64,000 bases of DNA, taken from contig CM076660.1 of NCBI GenBank assembly GCA_038496675.1, positions 9,587,960 through 9,651,959 of the forward strand. Direction: 5' to 3'. The notes beneath the pieces are model-generated. The model had not been told where the DNA came from, made no database searches, and was given only the letters and a program-made list of their open reading frames with translations. Below, in pieces: positions 1 through 13,650 of the stretch; position 1 is the first letter of the stretch; every line of letters starts with the position of its first letter. The stretch comes from Rachycentron canadum (lineage: Eukaryota; Chordata; Actinopteri; Carangiformes; Rachycentridae). Both the position numbers and the translations under genes were made by a program.

Positions 1-2881
1 ACACACTGGCTATAGATAAGTACTTCACTCAACCACACATCACTATAACTATCACTTAAATGTATGTGAACTGTGTGGGTGTGTGCATGTGTGTAAATGC
101 TCTTTACTTGTAATATACTTCTGAGTATTTTTGCAGTGTTACGCAAAGTGTTTTTTAATAGAAATATAGTACATGACATTGTAAATCTGGCCCTTCATGT
201 CAACATAACTAAATGCTACACTGTGTGTAGAGGAATACTTTTCATTATATTTTTACAACTGGTAAGTTTTGAGACAGTTCAGCATCTTTTTATCTTCACA
301 GTGACTAATGCAGTAGCTTTTGCTGCAAGGTTAGATATTAGGCTGCATCTCCTCTTTATTTTATTCAGTTCTGCAGTTCATGGAGTTCAATTTCATTCTA
401 CAACAGTGTGCTATGATGCCATTGCTATGTGCTGTTATAGATCATCTCAGAGGGGCTCAAGGCATAATTTACATAATTAGCTCCCATGCCATATTAACAT
501 GTGTATATGAGCTGCTTTTGAATAATCAAGTAGTCTTCATGTATATGGTCAAAAATTAGGAAACTGAGCTGATCTTTTAAAAAAGGGGGTTTCCTATACT
601 CAAGATTTAGATCGACTTTTTCTTTTTATGTCATTCAAGTAATCAAAGAGCAGCTTGCTCATTTTGAATGTATCCATGTTGTGCAGCGGCCAACTAAACC
701 TCTCTACTATAAATGGATCTGTTGGGGTTTTTCCTATTCACTTCACTTCACTTCACTTCTTGAAGCCAGCCTCTAGTGGCCATTAGAGGAAATGCCTCTG
801 TGGATAATTCACATCAGCTTCAGCATTGAGCTCTGCTGCTTTCCTGTGATGAGCTGTGTCACTCAAAAGCTTCTGCTAGAGGGACAGTGCACTGTGTGCC
901 TGTGTCTTCTCCTCCTGGCCTTGATCCCTCTCTGTTTCTCTGTCTCATCCTGCATAGTGCCTCCTCTATCATTTTCCCTCTCAAAAAACATGTGTGGTTG
1001 TGAATACACACTAAACGTACACATAGAAACAGCCCTGTAAGCGAATAGGGCTACGGAGCGGAGGCAGACTGCACAGCAGCTCTCATTCGTCAGTTTACAT
1101 AACACTGATTATGACCCTGAGATTTAGCCAACCAATGCGCAACAGTTTGGCCTGGGCATTAAAATCTCACTGACCATCTGTTCCACTGTTTAGTTGCTTT
1201 CCTTCAAATACTTTTGCTGGACACTGATTCAACCTAGCGAATCTGTCCACTACTGCCACTCATGCCTCAAAGAGCAAAATAGTCTATTTTGAAATGTTAT
1301 CTTGTCTCTTTACTTCTAATTATATATACTGTATATATTTATAAAATAGTATAAAAATATAATATAATATAAAAAGAATTATTAATTTTTATGATATTTT
1401 GCTCATATTTATATTATAATTTTATTATTTATTGTTGTAATATCATTTCACTACTATTAAAAGTGTGAGTTTACCCTTTTTCTCTCTCTCTGTAATTTTC
1501 TCCCTGCAACACACTTTAATCTGCTGTGCATCCTTTGCGTTACTAATTTACTGTATACCATAATTGAAATAAACACATATTTACATAAAACTCTTGGAAG
1601 CTGCTCGTGTTATTACAGTGAATAAATCTCATGTGTAGCTGCATATATGAAGTTCAGAACGTTATTCTAATCTTTTGCTTCACTTGGTGATTTATCAGTA
1701 TTTAACTGTCAAACACTGCAATGTACAGATATACAACAACTACGATTCAGCCACTTGATTGGTGCAAGATGTTATGATCAAGGCTCCCTTTTAATGTAAA
1801 AATTGATTTCCAGGATAAATATTCAATAAATCAGGAGAACATATGAGCTGAGGAGACAAACACAGTTTCCTCAGTATGATTGGCCTTCAATCAAAAAGTC
1901 ATTTTTTACAGCATATCTGTGATAGTTTGTGTTGAAAGTTTGTGATGAAAGACAAACCTTCATCAGAATGGATACTTCTCTTTTCTTTTCTTACAAATTG
2001 AAATATAAGAAGTCAAGCTATCTCACAGCACAGATGTTTTTAAATGCAACAGCTACATCTGCTTTCATCAGCAGAACTTGTACATTAAATTCCAACTAAA
2101 TAGTCGTGCATATTCAAACAAAGTTCTTTTAAACAAACCTTAATATCAGTGAATCTGGGATATAACCAAGCATAACCGCAGCTCGTGAAAGAAAAGTTCA
2201 TTCTTACATGAGAATTTGTCTTCCTGAGATGCGTTGGACATTCTGACCCAAGAGGAAATTTAAAACAGACCCATCTATACTTATTTTCTGTAAATTTCCA
2301 TTTCTTTAGTACATTAGTTGACTGAGGATAGTATAAGTCAGGATAGTATTTGTGAAATCAAACCGTTGTAGGTGTCAGGATGCAAAAGTTAGTCCCTCTG
2401 CTGCAAGGGCTGAGTAGTGATTACCTGAGAACTGATTCTTGGTTATGTCAGCATTTTTCATTGTTATGAAGATCAACTGAACGTGACGAGTCCTCTGTGT
2501 GATGGACCTTGTGTACATACCGTCCTCACTCTGTCCGATATTTCCTCTGAGTGCAGTTTACAAGTTAAAGTACTGACATTAATGGATCATAAACTCTCTT
2601 CCCTCTCCAGATCTCCAGATGGAGAAATTGTAGTGTAACACCATTAACTATGGCAATTATATGGAATGGCGGTTCCTTTCAAACATATCACTGATCCCAA
2701 AATAAAGACAGAGTGAGAGAGGTAGACACACACACAAAGAGAGAGTGAAAGAGACATTCTCTGATTGTTAGCACAAGGTAATGAAACACTGAAAAGGTGA
2801 CATTATAAACATGTGGGCTGAGAAATTCAGTGAGACTGTTGCTGTCTCTATTTCTGGACGTGTAGGAGTATTTGTGTATGC

Positions 2882-2883
<2 letters not shown>

Positions 2884-2928
<45 letters not shown>
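2884..2928. repeat. TG microsatellite
   Basis: About 22 TG units. It makes the overlapping open frames on both strands here meaningless. Confidence 0.95.
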
Positions 2929-5900
2929 CGTGTGTCTTTGCGATTGAGAGAGAAACTGGTGGTGTCAGACTCTGCATGCATGCGAGCGAGTGAAAGCGAA
3001 ATAATTTAAAAAAAAAAACACACACAGAGATAGAAGGAGGGGAATGGTGGGAAAAAAAAAAGTTTTTTTTCACACATCTCCTCCCTCATTAGAGCCCATC
3101 ATCCAGTCATTCAGCAAAACTGTGAATTTGTATGTAGGTGCTATTCTGGGTTGGAGCCATGAAAAGTCGTTCCTTTATCCCCTCCGCGAAGCCAAGTCTG
3201 AAAATATTTCTTTTTGACTGGTATCATCATGATTAAAATCTGAAGAGTTATTGTTAGCATACTTCAGTGTCTCAAATGGTGAGATACGCTGAACAATAGC
3301 CTGCTGTACAGTTTCCCATTTTAAATGAAGAAAGCATACACTGCAAAAAAAAAAAAAAAACATCTCTACAATAAATTTATCTTCTGTTTTCTGACAATCA
3401 CTCTCCTGTGCTGAATTGTTCTGAAACAAGCAGAAATTTCCTCCCCTAATGGCTCTCTCCTGAAGATATGTGGAACCAGAATCATCAATTTTTGCTGATG
3501 ACTTAAAAACCCTCTAATGTATTATTAGGACAATACTGCACTGCAGAAAGTAGTCGTATATATTGCTGTCAGTATGTCGAGAGAAAAACATGTAACAAAG
3601 TGAGACCGACTGGTCAGTCAGGGGTTCACTCCATGGCAAAATAATGACCCAAAAACATAGGAAGAAAAGGACACCAGGACAAGATGGAGACCAACATAGT
3701 CTCTAGACTGGGAGCTGGTTTGGGATGAACTGGACAGAAAGTGAAAGCAAAGCAAACACGTGCAAAACATTTGTGGGATTTTCTGCTACAATATTTGGGG
3801 GAAAATTCTGAATTATATTGGATTTGAATTGCAGAAAAGAAGAGTGCGAAGTGAGTGTGTTCAGATGCTTGATGAATCAAACATTTAGTTCAACAAGTAG
3901 ACACCATAATTCCTCATTTGTAAAATCTCCACTTGTTTAGTTTTTCTATGCTTTAAACTGGTTATTTGTAAGTCTTCTCTGTCGCCAACTGTTTTCTTTT
4001 GCCAGGAGCAGGTGGTGGTGATTGTGCCTTGTCGAGAGCATCAGCCTTCATTGTGTTTACAAGACTAGAGGTTATAATGCACCCTCTGAGCAGCGCAGAT
4101 TGGAGCGTCAATCAGGGTGGATGGTAGGAGTCTACAGTGGGTTGTGATCAGAAAGTTACAAAACGGGCCAGGGCTAGCTAGTTAACTTGCTAAGTTCAGT
4201 AGAAGAGAAGATGTGATAGAGACAAGAGTCAACATTGGCAGTGCTTTCCTTTGCTGGAGACAGCTATTTCTGAGCAAAGCCAGGAACTGACTGGCTGCGA
4301 GGCGTGTGTGTGTGTGGCAGAGTGTCACAGTTTTTGCCTATGCCAACAGATTACAGCACAGTGCACCATGCCTGGGTGACATGCACGTCTCACACCTCGT
4401 GGCTGCGTCGCCTGATTTGGCGTGTCGCCTACTCTCCACATGTGTGTACTTGGGGGAAACTGATGGAATTTGATACTAAAATTGCAACGTTCTTTCAAGA
4501 CTGATAAGTAAACAACTGTTGATCCTAAAGTTAGCTAGGATCAACAGCAAGTAACAACAGCAAGGCTTACAAATGACAACTAAAAGTTTTGATCACTAGT
4601 GTACATATGGGTAAACCCATGAAACTCATGCATTTAAGAGTACAATTAAATTAGTTGTCATATGCTGTAGGGTATTGAAATGCTTTAGAACAAGTACTGA
4701 AGCAAAAGTAGAAGTTGAACAAGTAAATAAGTTGCACTTTCATTAGTTGTCGGTGGTGTGAGCAAATCCAACAGACACAGACCTTCAATTACTCCCTCCA
4801 AGTTTAGTAGCAGCGCAAGTGGGAAAACTTCATGGCTATTTTTGTTTTGGCTCCTTTAGCATTCTTTCAGCATAAGCTGTTCCCACTCAAAATATGGAAG
4901 GAGGGCGAAAGACAAGAGAGATAGAGAGAAGGACATAGAGAGTCTTATTTGGAATAACAGTCTGACAAGTGTCAGCCCCTCAACTTGTCACTGTCAAATA
5001 CAGCTGCTGGCCTTTAGCAGCCCTGCTTACTTACATGTTGTGAGACAAAACAGTGCAAAGCGAAGGAATAAAAATTCATACATCATAAAAACTTTTGTGT
5101 GATTTATCTTTGTAAATTAAGATAATCTACTAATAGAAGGATAGTGATGTGCACCAATACTATGTACTAATTTGTTTTAATTTGCATAAATGTTTTTGAT
5201 ATAGTAATTATAGTTATTACAGACACCCTGTTTATTCAAAAATGAACCAACAGTGACCTCCTATGCTGTGGCTTGCAGGTACTGCTGTCATTGCTGCTGC
5301 CCTAGCATCCAGCTGTAGGCTCTGAGTCTACATTCCCTTCAGGTAGAAGTTATTATTGTTGCTCTGAAATCCTTGTGGGGATTGACAAGGTCAGAGGCAA
5401 GATGCAACAAGAGCGACTGTATTTGTAATAAATGATGTGGCCACAAGCCACAATGAAGTAGTGACTTATAATGGTGCAGATCTTAAGAAGTCTGTGTGGC
5501 TGGTCAAGAAACTTACCAGACATTCAATTATGTTATGCTACAAGCCATTAGCAAAATGGCCCTGGTGAAGTGTGATTTTAAGATAAGCCTGATCACTAAA
5601 TGATCAAAAGCAGCGGTGTTAATAAAACATCTCAGAGCACTACCAATCCCCATCAATCAATAACAAAGAGCAGAGCCTGTGATTCGGGGGAAATGAGAAC
5701 CAGACTCCGACATTTGCTTTTGGCTGACTCTCTAAGCCCCTGTGGACAAAAAACCTTCACGACTGGCAAAACCACCATCAACTCATTTCTTCCTTCATCC
5801 ATGACCTTCAGCCATGCAACTGTTTTGAAGCAAAGACAGGGGTGGCATATCTGTGTTTTGGGTAAACAGCTTATGGGCTGTGTTGCATGCTGATGAGCCA

Positions 5901-6414
5901 TACTAAAGTAGCTCTAAATGCGCAGACTCTCATAACTAGTGAAACACCTTATATAAAGTAAAGGTACACCCATTCCTGGTGTATAAATTATATCTTTTGC
6001 TCCCTAATTTGAATTTATCAGAAAGCCCAGGCTGAACTGCTGCTGGTTCAGTTGAGGCATTTGGAATCATATTGGATCAACATATTGTCTCCACACAAAT
6101 ATTCCTTTTGCTTATCCAGGTTATATAATATAAAATAAAGTGAGACTGTTAAATAAACACTAAAATACTCTTCATAGCTACTATCAATGATTGCTTCATT
6201 GCACACATGCACTACAGCATTTATTTCCGTGTTGACATGCATTATTGCCATAATAGTCTTGTAAACAAGACTGTTTCCTTTCCAGTTCTGTGATGAAAAA
6301 GATGCAAGCAAATAAGTTCTGCTGGGACATAACATTTGTAATGCTGCACAGAAAAGATGCTAATTGTATGAATACAAAAGTATAGGCTCGCGCAACACAA
6401 ATACACCCCCAGCG

Positions 6415-6447
6415 ACACACACACACAAACACACACACACAAACACA
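6415..6447. repeat. Interrupted CA microsatellite
   Basis: CA units broken twice by CAAA. Confidence 0.9.
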
Positions 6448-7036
6448 CGCAACCCCACCTAAATGTACAGTGGCCCTCTAACTTTGTGCTAGGTAATATC
6501 ATCCATGCTTCGACGGTCACGTCCAAGGTCAAGTGCCGTGTAATGAAGATTGATGTGGGTGTGATGAGGACCTAAATTGACAGCACTCACTGTGCAACGT
6601 TGTGTGTGTTGTGCACGAGCATGCATTAGAAAGAATTGGACAGCGAGACGGAAAGACAAATGTGTGTAAACTGAGCTTTTAAGTTTTGATATTGCAACGA
6701 AACTGTCAAAAATTGAAATAAAATTCAGATCACATGCCCTATATGTTTAAACAGTGCTTGCAGCTGTATGTTTTGGCTACATTAGCTTGGTCCCAGATGC
6801 TTTTCAAGCCTCAATTCAGCCTCTATAGCTAGTTGACCATGATTGATGAAAGGCACAAGACCACACTGGTGAGGGAGAGGTGACCACTGGAGCTTACAGA
6901 GGTAATAAGGTGTGATGGTGGTTGGGATAGCTGCAGTGGATGTATTAGTGCCTCATACAGTAGAATGTAGGTTCTCATTCTCTTAAGCATCGATCTTATT
7001 TTGGATGAAGCTCTCTGGCTGAAAAGCCCTTACAGG

Positions 7037-7152
7037 TTATGACAGTTTGAGAGACAGTCTCGTGGCCTTGATGTATTCAGAAAGCTTGTCACTCTTTGGT
7101 GATGAAAATGAAGGAGGGTTACTTTGGAGGCTTTTAGCGCTCAGCACTTGTT
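7037..7152 (-). CDS. Candidate terminal exon with stop (chain member 4)
   Basis: After acceptor TCTTCATTTTGAAG the phase-1 frame continues from the 8.4 kb segment as EQVLSAKSLQSNPPSFSSPK then SDKLSEYIKATRLSLKLS and TAA at 7039-7037. The acceptor is only moderate. No hydrophobic anchor is present, so the product of the chain, if real, ends in a serine- and lysine-rich tail. Function unknown. Confidence 0.28.
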
Positions 7153-7414
7153 CTTCAAAATGAAGAGAAATATTCAACATATCCAACAAGATGCTCAGTG
7201 AAATATCTTACAATCTGTTAGTGTATGTAAATCCTGTGCAGCTCTTCATCAAGACTGGATATCTCACCCCATTATCATTTCTGTATTGTATTGTTTTAAG
7301 GATCTTGTAGCCTACAAACATGAAGTCAAGCTGGTGAAATAGGCACATACAAAAACACAAGTTACCATACATTTATTTATTTACTTATTTTTTATAACAA
7401 GATGAACAGTTTAC

Positions 7415-7417
<3 letters not shown>

Positions 7418-7454
<37 letters not shown>
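7418..7454. repeat. AT microsatellite
   Basis: About 18 AT units following an AT-rich lead-in. Confidence 0.95.
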
Positions 7455-7459
<5 letters not shown>

Positions 7460-8336
7460 TTCTTAAGAGAATATTATTGTATCTTTAACAATTTTCTGTG
7501 GCTTTCCGCTTTGTTTTCTTATTCATCTTAAGAGACCAGTTTTCATGCATACGCAGTGCAAACTAACCGGCCAATTATGACATTCCTAATGAAACGGCAT
7601 ATTTGAAATGGTTCTGGATTTCCAACCTTGATGCACAGATTTTTTGTCACAGAGGGGTCTCAGACAATCATTCTTGTTTCTTACAGTTTGCATGACACTC
7701 CTATGACTTCACATATGTTAGGAACTGCAAGACCTTGTACATGGTTGCTTGCGTGAGAATGAATGGAGGAAGAGAATAAATGAGATTGAAAGTCCTTCCA
7801 TTTTCTGATTTGGTGTGTTCATTGAGCCTTGGTAGAATGATAGGGAATACATTTCTAGAAATTAATCACATTTTCCTTATGTGTTTCACATTTTTTTTCT
7901 TCTCATTCAAACTGAGAATTATAGCAATGTCACAAAATAGTTGGAGACACCAATACGGGACTTTTTTTTTTGTTTTTTTTTTTTACAATTCAATTTTAAT
8001 ATGGGCATGTTGATTCAGACTTGATCTTATATCAATGTTTTTTAACCTTTTGAATACGCATATGACCGTTTCATAACTGTGGCCCGAACCTACGGCTGCT
8101 ATGAATTATTTTTTAAAATTAGTTGACTTGTTTTAAAGCTCTGACTGGACTTGTTGAGCGGTGCTCTGACATTAAATATTCAAACAGCACACATTTCTCG
8201 AGGCTTTTTGAAATATAAATACAAATTCTTTTTGCGCTTTTTCAGTTTGCAGCAGGAGAGGAGAGTATACACTTGAGGAGCTCTTGCACCTGTGGAAAAA
8301 TGTGTATTCCCTTTTTTCAGAGGGTGATTGACTCAC

Positions 8337-8492
8337 CATATATCACATGGACCCTGAAGCCAACACTGTAATCCTCTTTAGTTTTGTCCCTTATGTCCCG
8401 AGTGTTTCCTGCACCTGTGGCATTTCTCAAGCTCCGATTTGGAATTGTCATATTAATGCTTTTTCTGACCTCTGGGGCCAAGACATCAATCT
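8337..8492 (-). CDS. Candidate internal exon, 156 bases (chain member 3)
   Basis: Strong acceptor CTTTTCCCTCTTCAG and consensus donor ATATG/GTGAGT enclose an open frame of 51 full codons: IDVLAPEVRKSINMTIPNRS, then LRNATGAGNTRDIRDKTKED and YSVGFRVHVIY. Both ends are phase 1. It adds three further sequons (NMT, NRS, NAT). This is the most exon-like piece outside gabra6, but no family was recognised. Confidence 0.4.
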
Positions 8493-9640
8493 CTGAAGAG
8501 GGAAAAGATTTGTGTTGGACACCTGGAGCCATTCACTTAGATGACCTGTCCTCTTTATGATGATGGTACTTGTATCGAAGTGGGCGGTAAATTCCATGGT
8601 ACTGGGGTTATTTTAGCTTCTGAGCTGATGGCCAATGCTTGTCTGAGGCAGTGTTGTTGGAATGTTACTTTATGGTTATGGTGATTCTGGTTTCTGAATC
8701 GTTTTCACTTTGTAGTTCTTTTTCAAGCAAAAGCAATTTAGAATCACAGGATCCTCCACTAGACTAAGATCAGGTCCTGGGTCTTTCTACCTCTCAACTC
8801 TCTGACTCACCTGTAACAAGGTAGTGATTGACCCTTACATCTATTACTGAAAGGACATCATTGGAGATGTGGTCACCCATATTTATTTATATGTTGTCAT
8901 GCAGCTGGTGCTCGCACAAAGCTCTTTAAAATGGACAGGGAGTGCTTCAGTGTCTTGCTTAATGACAGGGTGAACACACTGACTGCTGAGACAGCAGATT
9001 AAACTTTTAGCTATACCAACACTTCCTGGAAACAGCACTGCTCTGGAGGTTAATACTGAAGGAGCAGAGCCAAATAATTAAAGTTTCCATGACATGACCT
9101 GTGTCCTAATTCCATATTATACAGTAATTCAAAACAGTTGCTGAGTATGTAGTATGTCCACAACATTTAGTGACAGCCTTAAGTGTATTGGGAAAAAAAA
9201 AAAAAAGTCACTCACAATAAAACAGTCCTGACTGTGCTGTTGATGTAAAATTTTGTCCCAAAATCCAGTGCACAAACAAAATGGATGACCCACTCACAGT
9301 CAGAAATACAAGACTGAACTCAAACTGCAGAGGGGAAACAAGATCTTGGGAAAGGGTTTTAAATCTTAGCTGCCAATGTCAAAAATTTTGGAGTAGAATT
9401 ATACTGTACTGTGACTGCTGCTACAACGCACATGTTTAAATACAGCAGTATATACCCATAATGTTTGACACACACAATGCAGCTACAAAATTGATGTAAA
9501 CACAGAAAGAAAATGGCATAAAACTATAACTCATATGTGTGATTTAAAAGAGGAGAGATTTGTGACACTAATTACTAGCACCTAGGCCATCACAAAAAAA
9601 TATTTAACCAGAACTTCACTTTATGATAAATGCACAAAAC

Positions 9641-9755
9641 CTGTGACCTTTATGTTTCCAGGTGGTCTCTCTGTGAAATTGCTTGCAAAGTAATCATTTT
9701 CAAGGGATCCATTGTTGGCTGATGTTTTGTTGAATGGCAGCTGTGCTTCTGAGGG
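9641..9755 (-). CDS. Candidate internal exon with three N-glycosylation sequons (chain member 2)
   Basis: Acceptor TTCCTCTTCCCATAG, phase 0 entry, then PSEAQLPFNKTSANNGSLEN and DYFASNFTERPPGNIKVT, leaving in phase 1 at ACAG/GTTTTG (a weak donor; a phase-0 alternative AAAG/GTCACA lies 10 bases earlier). The sequons NKT, NGS and NFT would suit a secreted or membrane protein, although such motifs also arise easily in AT-rich DNA. It bridges the phases of the segments at 12.1 and 8.4 kb. Confidence 0.3.
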
Positions 9756-10240
9756 CTATGGGAAGAGGAATATTTTCTTTTGTTTGGGTTGTGTGTCAGG
9801 CCCAGAATTTGCGCTGATGTGAAATATGTCAACTCAACACTGGCCTGAAGGTTCTCCTTGGAGAAGGTATTTACTTGAGCTCTGTCAGCATATTGGACCA
9901 GGCTGTAAATTGGTTAATGTAGAATACAGTGGCACAAGTCCTGATGTGTATTTCTATGGGAAGAAATCTCTGACAAGCAGGCCATCTGTGCTGGGAAGAC
10001 AAGAAGCAGAAGGGTTGGACTTCAAGAGGTACAGCATCATTGTTATTTTTTGTTTACCAATCAATGCACTACATCTCTATACTTATTTTTTGTCATCTGT
10101 CTTTGCCGTAATCAGTTTCCATTATTATTTAATGCTTACTTCCTTTTCCACTCTCACTGATCTGTTCAGTACCGACTGTGTTCACATGCCTCCCTTCTCA
10201 TTGGCTTTCTCTGGCAACCCCCTCTTTGCATTTACAATGT

Positions 10241-10356
10241 CCATCCATCCATCCATCCATCCATCCATCCATCCATCCATCCATCCATCCATCCATCCAT
10301 CCATCCATACACCCATCCATCCAACTATCCATCCATCTAGCCATCCATCCATCCAT
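10241..10356. repeat. CCAT tetranucleotide array
   Basis: About 17 near-perfect CCAT units and then decayed units (ACCCATCCAT, AACTATCCAT). It is responsible for the His-Pro-Ser-Ile repeat frames seen in translation. Confidence 0.95.
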
Positions 10357-12081
10357 TTATTCATTCAGTGGACATTCAACTATCCATCCGGCCAATCCCT
10401 TATCTTCCTCTGACAGTGTCCATTACATCTACCTCTCATCCCTTATCCTGAGTTTACCTGCACAGGTATATGTCTCTCATCTGTCTGCTTCCTCCGTCAT
10501 CCTCTGTGCTAATTTATCTTTTTCCAATTCACTCTTTGCTCAGCCCTCAGCCTTACTTACTTACTCTCACTCCATTATTTGTTTCCTATTCTTCACCCAC
10601 CGTATATTCTTTGCACCATTTTTCAGTTCCTTCCTCCTTTTCTTTTAATTTCACAGAGCATAATTTTTTTGTGTGTCTTCCACTCCCACAAAACTACAGA
10701 TTGTTCAGTTTCCTTGCTTTTGGTCACTTACAACCACTTTCCCATAATGCCTCCTCTCCTACTCAACCTCCTCAATTCCTGCTTAACCCCACTACCCAAA
10801 ACCTTACCTTTATGCCCCAGCCTTAATCATCAGGCTAGATTTTGCCTCCTCCTCCTATCCCCCATGTGTCACTTACTTCCTTGTCCTTGACTTTGTTATT
10901 CTCTCCTCTTATATCCTGTTTTTGTCTCTTTCTTTTGTTCCCTTTTGTCAATTTTCCCTGCTAATACTTTCACCAACATTTGCCCGTCTTCCAAATATCA
11001 TTCTTTATCATCTCACATTACCCCCAACCACCTCCCCCCATAGTCCCTCTTCCCTACCTCTTTCATGCCACTTGCGGCTTACCTCTTTCTCTCTTTTCTC
11101 TAATTGATTTATACATCTCCCTCATTCCCTGCCTCTGCTTCTCTTTTTCTTCAATCTGACATGCCCCCTAGTGTGCACTCCAGAGTCTCATTTGGGGTAG
11201 TTAGATTATTAAAAGATCTTATTTCCATGTAATATTAGTAGGGCAGCAAATTTTAAGTCTGCAAATAAATGAAGACGGTTGCTTAGAGTATAAAGGAGAG
11301 CATTGCCTTATGTGCATCATTACATAAAATCTTTACGCAATCTTTTTTAGTAACCAAACGGCATGATTCATAAATGAACACATGAAAAATCATGTTCAGT
11401 GAAACTGGGGACAATTATTGGAAAACATCATCACAAAAATGTTCTGATCTTGCCAGTATATCAAGCCACATTATGCCGTGCCCTGTTACACACTAGGAAA
11501 AGATTATGACACAGGCAATATATTGCCAGGAATAAAAGCTGTTTAATTAATGGGGGGGGGGGGGAATCAATCTTACTCATACTGTAAGATCAACAGGGAT
11601 TATTTAGGTTTGCTTTCAGCTTGGTCATGCAAAACCACCCACCAGTGGGAAACACAGCTTTTACATAAGATCGACACTGTAGCCTGCAGCAAATGCTCAG
11701 GAATCAGGAACGTTATTGACTGAGCTTAACTCATTGACATACACCACAGTAATATTTTTTTTTGTGTGTAAACTTAAATCGTCTTAAGTCTACAAGGTCT
11801 TTATAGTTACTGACAGTCAGACACACATTTTCAGTTTGTTTCCATGGGTGACAGTGAAGAACAAATCAGCAGACTGTTTTTCTAATGGATCGTGGGTGGC
11901 ACAAGAAAATACACGTGTCTGTGTGTGTATTTCTGTTTGTTATTATTTTTTCATTGGTAAAGTTAAACTACTTTTCAGATAACAAAAAAGTCTATCTTTA
12001 CTTTCCCTAGTAGTGTTTATGGAATATATCAAATTGTTTAATGAAATCGATCAGCAGGGCACAGTGAAAGGAGTGGGTCAC

Positions 12082-12191
12082 CTGGCTGAGAAGCTGTAAG
12101 TGTGCAGCTTGTCCCCTGCAGCTCCTCACACAACACATCACTGAAGCTGCTCCTTGGTCCATTACTCCCTGCAGTGTCTCAAACTTATCCA
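12082..12191 (-). CDS. Candidate internal exon, unknown protein (chain member 1)
   Basis: A 110-base segment between a very strong acceptor (long T/C tract ending TTTGACAG) and a donor CAG/GTGACC. Only one frame is open: DKFETLQGVMDQGAASVMCC then VRSCRGQAAHLQLLSQ. It enters in phase 1 and leaves in phase 0, which suits the segment at 9755-9641. No family was recognised. GC content is above that of the flanks. It is inferred from splice signals alone and could be a chance match. Confidence 0.35.
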
Positions 12192-13494
12192 CTGTCAAAG
12201 AAAAAAAAAGGGAAAAAAAGAGCATTGTCTCGTTTTGTAGACAAATTATGAGCAATAGCAGTGAATGCTAAGCTTGCTAACAAACACAATGCATTTTCCT
12301 GTGTCTCCACCAGTGTATTGCTCCTAATGTGACGCTGCAGCAGTCGAAAATGTTTGGTTTGCATAAGGAGCATTTTTTTCTGAGTATGTCTCCACAGATA
12401 CTAATACTGAAAATATATAAATATTTCAACACTTTCATTCCTGGGCCATAGGCTGAATCCACCATTGTGCTGTCTCATTTGGCATTGGGTAGCGACTTAA
12501 CATACATTTATTTAAATGAAATTCTTCGAGATTGACACTTTAAGAAAAGTTTATTTGTGTCTCTGCCGACAGAACTGCATGCACAGCTGTCAAGACAGAT
12601 GGCACCATCCATTTAAAGTGTATGCACTGTTTATAATTAGTTGATGATAGGGTGTTCTGGGAAGACTGTAACTGCAGTTTATTACGACCCATTGTTACAT
12701 TTTATTATTGGGTGATCAGAAGCAGCTGTAATAATTATGACGGGAGCAAAAGAGTAAGTCAGTTTTTAGAGCAACAAAGTCCACATTTGAAGGAGGATGA
12801 AGTTGTGGTGGATGGATGGAACAGTTCACAGAAAAAAGGACTTGGAAACAGGAGGGAACTGTTCATTTTCTGATTGAAACTAGTAGATGTTAAATTTACA
12901 GACTTAACTGTATGTTTGTTATCATTAGGTTGAAGGATTTTATTTCAAGAGATGCTCCTATGGCCATTTAAGGGTCATAATAGTGATCATCATTGTTTTG
13001 TTCCGCCTCTGTACCTGATCTGCAGTGGCCTTACGATTACATGAACCAGTGGACTAGAATCTGTCATATTCCAGACACACCACAAATGATTATATCTGAG
13101 TTTTATTTGAGATTTCTGTTCACTTTATCACGGTAAGGCCCTGAAAGTGGCCAGGCAGACAAGAAAACCATTCAACCAAAGCAACCAATGCCTTGACCCT
13201 GTGACACAACTGTCTGGGCCCATCATTCACATGGAGGTTTGGTTTTCAGTAAGGTGTGTGGTTTACTTACATATCAGATTGACTGCCATTTCAATCTCAC
13301 TATCTCGTTGTATTGTATTTGCAGGGGACAGTGGGATGATTGTTATGATTAAACAAAATGTTTCCCCTCAAACTTTGCATGACATTTTGGGTTTCACATT
13401 TCCCAGATCTCTGAGCCAAAGCCATCCAACCATATATCCAAGAATGTATAAATCCATCCATGCACTCATCTATCCCGTACTCATCCCCTCATCT

Positions 13495-13537
13495 ATCCAT
13501 CCACCCACCCACCCAGCCAGCCAGCCAGCCAGCCAGC
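13495..13537. repeat. CCAN tetranucleotide array (CCAT/CCAC/CCAG)
   Basis: Successive blocks of CCAT, CCAC and CCAG units, suggesting stepwise mutation of one array. Confidence 0.85.
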
Positions 13538-13585
13538 AATAGCTAGCCATCTGTTATTTTCTCAACTTTTTCCCTTGCTCACTAG

Positions 13586-13586
<1 letters not shown>

Positions 13587-13645
<59 letters not shown>
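13587..13645. repeat. CT microsatellite
   Basis: About 29 uninterrupted CT units, 50 bases from the CCAN array. Confidence 0.95.

Positions 13646-13650
<5 letters not shown>

Larger units (their letters stand above)
1..7036. other. Intergenic, no gene supported
   Basis: AT-rich with TG, CA and AT arrays, poly-A runs and short open frames lacking any recognisable family. A small CACTT repeat lies at 732-757. The plus-strand frames at 792-1040, 4304-4504 and 5600-5893 were examined and show no domain. Confidence 0.6.

Noticed and set aside
9826..10040. Plus-strand frame starting MSTQHWPEGSPWRRYLLELC
   Set aside because: Composition is protein-like for about 70 codons, but it runs into low-complexity sequence with no recognisable domain, and no convincing acceptor or terminal signal was seen.
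10178..10890. Long overlapping plus-strand frames of 100-195 codons
   Set aside because: They are driven by the CCAT array and by C/T-rich low-complexity sequence; no domain or stable codon pattern is present.
12540..12610. Strong minus-strand acceptor (ATCTGTCTTGACAG) followed by short open frames
   Set aside because: No donor follows and all frames stop within 30 codons.
13495..13645. Regularly spaced short repeats resembling an array
   Set aside because: These are tetranucleotide and dinucleotide microsatellites with no spacers, not a CRISPR array.
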